Shown one piece after another: positions 3,948-5,639 of a stretch of 5,639 nt of DNA (its first letter is position 1; each line of letters begins with the position of its first letter). The notes under the pieces were generated by a model. That model did not search any database. It had not been told where the DNA came from and was given only the letters and a program-made list of their open reading frames with translations. This stretch comes from Chloroflexota bacterium (GTDB taxonomy: Bacteria; Chloroflexota; Anaerolineae; Anaerolineales; UBA4823), in contig DAOVXM010000206.1 of assembly GCA_030636125.1 (NCBI GenBank), positions 1 through 5,639 of the forward strand, in the 5' to 3' direction. The position numbers were made by a program, and so were the translations under genes.

Positions 3948-5639
3948 ATGGCTAAAATCTCGCTAAGGGCATATGACCGCGAAATTGAGACTTTGATCGG
4001 TCGTGGTAATCACGATCAGGCAATAGCTCACTGTCGCCATATCCTCAGCATCTACAATAAACATATATATAGTTACCGCTTATTAGGTAAAGCATACCTG
4101 GAGAGCCAACGATTTGGTGATGCTGCTGATATCTTCCAGCGCGTATTGTCCACTTTACCAGATGATTTTATCTCTCAGGTAGGAATGAGCATTATTCGCG
4201 AAGATGAAGGTACTCTGGATGAAGCAATCTGGCATATGGAACGTGCCTACGAGGTTCAACCTGCTAATAACGCCATCCAAAGAGAACTGCAACGCCTTTA
4301 TGGAAAGAGAGATGGCATAGAACCGCCAAAAATTCGCCTTACCCGGGGCGCGCTTGCGCGTATGTACATCAAAGGAGAGCTCTACCAGCAAGCTATCAAC
4401 GAACTACGACCTTCCCAAGCGCAAGTCTCTCAACGCCCTGATTTGTACGTGCTGCTGGCACAAGTTTACTATCTTACAGGAAAAAGAGTTGATGCCGCGC
4501 AGGCATGTAACCAATTGATAAAAAGATTTCCTTTCTGCTTCGAAGCCAACCGGATTCTGACAGCTATATTGACCGAAAGCGATCGTGCTGATGAAACCAA
4601 GGTCTATCGCCAGCGCCTTATCGCCCTAGATCCATATGCCGCCCATACATCCCCCACCGCTCCCACCCCAGATGAAGTCCCTGACTCTGCTGTTTCTCTA
4701 GAAAAACTGGAGTGGAGTCCGGACGCTACTCCAGCCGGTATGCTGTCCCAGCCTGAATGGGCGTCATCATTGGGTGTTGAAATCGGGGAAGAACCTTCTG
4801 AAGAAGAAACCCTCCCCGAATGGCTTGACTCAATGGGAGAACCATCCGCCACAACCGAGGATATCGGCGAGGCAATTTCCGAAGCATCAATTCCATCAGT
4901 AGATCCATCTCCTTTAGACTTAACCTCGGACGAGATACCAGCCGAACCATCAGCCGACGATAAAATTCCCGTGTGGCTGAAAGATGCCGGATGGGAAGCT
5001 TCTTCTGGTCCTGTTGAAGATACACCTGATATCCTCGCCGCAGAGGATGAGCAAGATATCTCACCAGACGAGTTAGCTCCTGCTGACCTGCCAGACTGGG
5101 TCCAAGCGATCGCACCCTCAGAAGAAGCAGCTGAAGGTGATATTTCTTCCGATGAAGATGCATCCGAAATTGGTGACGATTCCCTCCCAGTTGAAACGAG
5201 TGCACTACCTTGGCTCGAAGAAACGCCTCCGGGACCAACCGATACGGTTGCATCCTGGTTAGAAGAACAAGAGCCACAAGTTCCAGAAGCCGCCGAATTG
5301 GATCTAGAGCCTGGAGAACCCATTGAAATTCCAGAATGGTTACAAGACCTGAAGCAAGATGAAATTCCACCCGTTCCAGCTGGTTATAAACCCGATCAAG
5401 AGCTTGAAGCATCCTTGGACGAGGGTACATTGGATCTCGTTGCAGAAGATGCTCCAACTAACCAGGCGCTTATCAGGATCCTTCTGGAACGGATGGGTTT
5501 ACAGGTAACAATTGCAGAAGACGGCAATGAGGCTCTGCAGAAAGTCCTGACGCAACAATTTGACTTGATTTTCATGGACATGATGATGCCCAACATGAAC
5601 GGGTATGGGGCGACAGGGGCAATTAAGGAGGAAGGTATA
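3948..5639 (+). CDS. TPR protein with acidic P-x-W-L linker and receiver domain (partial)
   Basis: One uninterrupted frame of 564 codons runs off the window's right edge. Residues 1 to about 230 are a TPR superhelix, a protein-protein interaction fold, with clear repeats near 41-73 and 164-197 and helices near 91-107 and 133-154. I recall very similar TPR proteins from Anaerolineae. Residues about 231-490 form a Glu/Asp/Pro/Ser-rich, probably disordered linker. It holds repeated tryptophan motifs: PEW (269-271), PEWL (290-293), PVWL (341-344), PDWV (382-385), PWL (421-423), SWL (436-438) and PEWL (462-465). From about 494 a CheY-like receiver begins, with acidic pair E500/D501, PTNQ at 503-506 and phosphoacceptor D544 in LIFMDMMMPNMNG (540-552). 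The later conserved Thr/Ser and Lys lie beyond the window. No membrane segment or signal peptide is seen, so it should be cytoplasmic. Its kinase, partners and output are unknown, and an output domain may follow. Leftward open frames opposite it are shadows. Confidence 0.88.
   Translation, partial: MAKISLRAYDREIETLIGRGNHDQAIAHCRHILSIYNKHIYSYRLLGKAYLESQRFGDAADIFQRVLSTLPDDFISQVGMSIIREDEGTLDEAIWHMERAYEVQPANNAIQRELQRLYGKRDGIEPPKIRLTRGALARMYIKGELYQQAINELRPSQAQVSQRPDLYVLLAQVYYLTGKRVDAAQACNQLIKRFPFCFEANRILTAILTESDRADETKVYRQRLIALDPYAAHTSPTAPTPDEVPDSAVSLEKLEWSPDATPAGMLSQPEWASSLGVEIGEEPSEEETLPEWLDSMGEPSATTEDIGEAISEASIPSVDPSPLDLTSDEIPAEPSADDKIPVWLKDAGWEASSGPVEDTPDILAAEDEQDISPDELAPADLPDWVQAIAPSEEAAEGDISSDEDASEIGDDSLPVETSALPWLEETPPGPTDTVASWLEEQEPQVPEAAELDLEPGEPIEIPEWLQDLKQDEIPPVPAGYKPDQELEASLDEGTLDLVAEDAPTNQALIRILLERMGLQVTIAEDGNEALQKVLTQQFDLIFMDMMMPNMNGYGATGAIKEEGI
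4755..5342 (+). repeat. Repeated P-x-W-L motif region within the TPR/receiver gene
   Basis: This part encodes about seven short tryptophan motifs (Trp271, 292, 343, 384, 422, 437, 464) spaced irregularly through acidic sequence. Most have Pro two residues before the Trp and Leu, Val or Ala after it, often followed by an acidic or amide residue. They look like short linear binding motifs in a disordered tether rather than a folded repeat. DNA-level identity between the repeats is low, so they are not recent duplications. Confidence 0.6.

Noticed and set aside
4155..4391. Short leftward open frame over the TPR region
   Set aside because: It lies opposite well-formed TPR helices and has no independent support.
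4604..5323. Long leftward open frame rich in Ser and Gly opposite the TPR/receiver gene
   Set aside because: Its composition is what results from reading an acidic, Ala/Pro-rich coding strand backwards. The forward frame is continuous, has a ribosome site and recognisable domains.
4726..5457. Second leftward open frame overlapping the first, Leu/Arg-rich
   Set aside because: It is another shadow of the same linker; it has no recognisable domain and conflicts with the well-supported forward gene.
5396..5596. Short leftward open frame over the receiver coding region
   Set aside because: It is antisense to clear receiver motifs and has no family resemblance.
1119..5639. hppA and the TPR/receiver gene as one operon
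   Set aside because: A 465-bp gap with a hairpin, a MITE and candidate promoters separates them, so co-transcription is not supported.

Overview
The window looks like chromosomal DNA from a member of the Chloroflexota, most likely class Anaerolineae. This rests on two recalled resemblances. The N-terminal TPR block of the protein starting at 3948 closely matches a TPR protein that recurs in Anaerolineae genomes, and the acidic tail with repeated P-x-W-L motifs is a style I associate with the same group. The truncated transposase also resembles ones common there. Base composition is moderate. No rRNA or other decisive phylogenetic marker is present, so the assignment is inference.

Layout. Positions 1-755 are a graveyard of mobile DNA. 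A 111-bp palindromic miniature element (19-129) is bounded by an exact 8-bp direct repeat, and a decayed relative lies at 184-297. Next to it is an internally deleted insertion sequence (about 306-755) that keeps both ends and about 97 codons of its transposase on the minus strand. Positions 756-1118 hold a near-consensus promoter and a long leader with several hairpins. Positions 1119-3482 encode a complete membrane-bound proton-pumping pyrophosphatase with the lysine that marks the K+-independent class. Positions 3483-3947 are intergenic and hold a possible terminator, a third, short copy of the miniature element (3634-3689) with its own near-perfect 8-bp duplication, and candidate promoter and operator sites. 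From 3948 to the window edge runs one uninterrupted reading frame of at least 564 codons. It encodes a TPR domain, a long acidic linker with repeated tryptophan motifs, and the first part of a response-regulator receiver domain.

How the parts relate. The pyrophosphatase uses PPi made by biosynthesis to energise the membrane. The TPR/receiver protein looks like a phosphorylation-controlled scaffold or adaptor. Separate candidate promoters and a 465-bp gap argue that the two genes are not one operon, and nothing here shows a functional link between them.

The least ordinary items are: the TPR / P-x-W-L linker / receiver fusion; the pair of long and short miniature elements differing by exactly one 55-nt hairpin, with GTAA ends and 8-bp duplications pointing to IS66-type mobilisation; the IS derivative whose two ends each carry two 20-bp sites spaced exactly 35 bp apart; and the repeat-rich leader of the pyrophosphatase gene.
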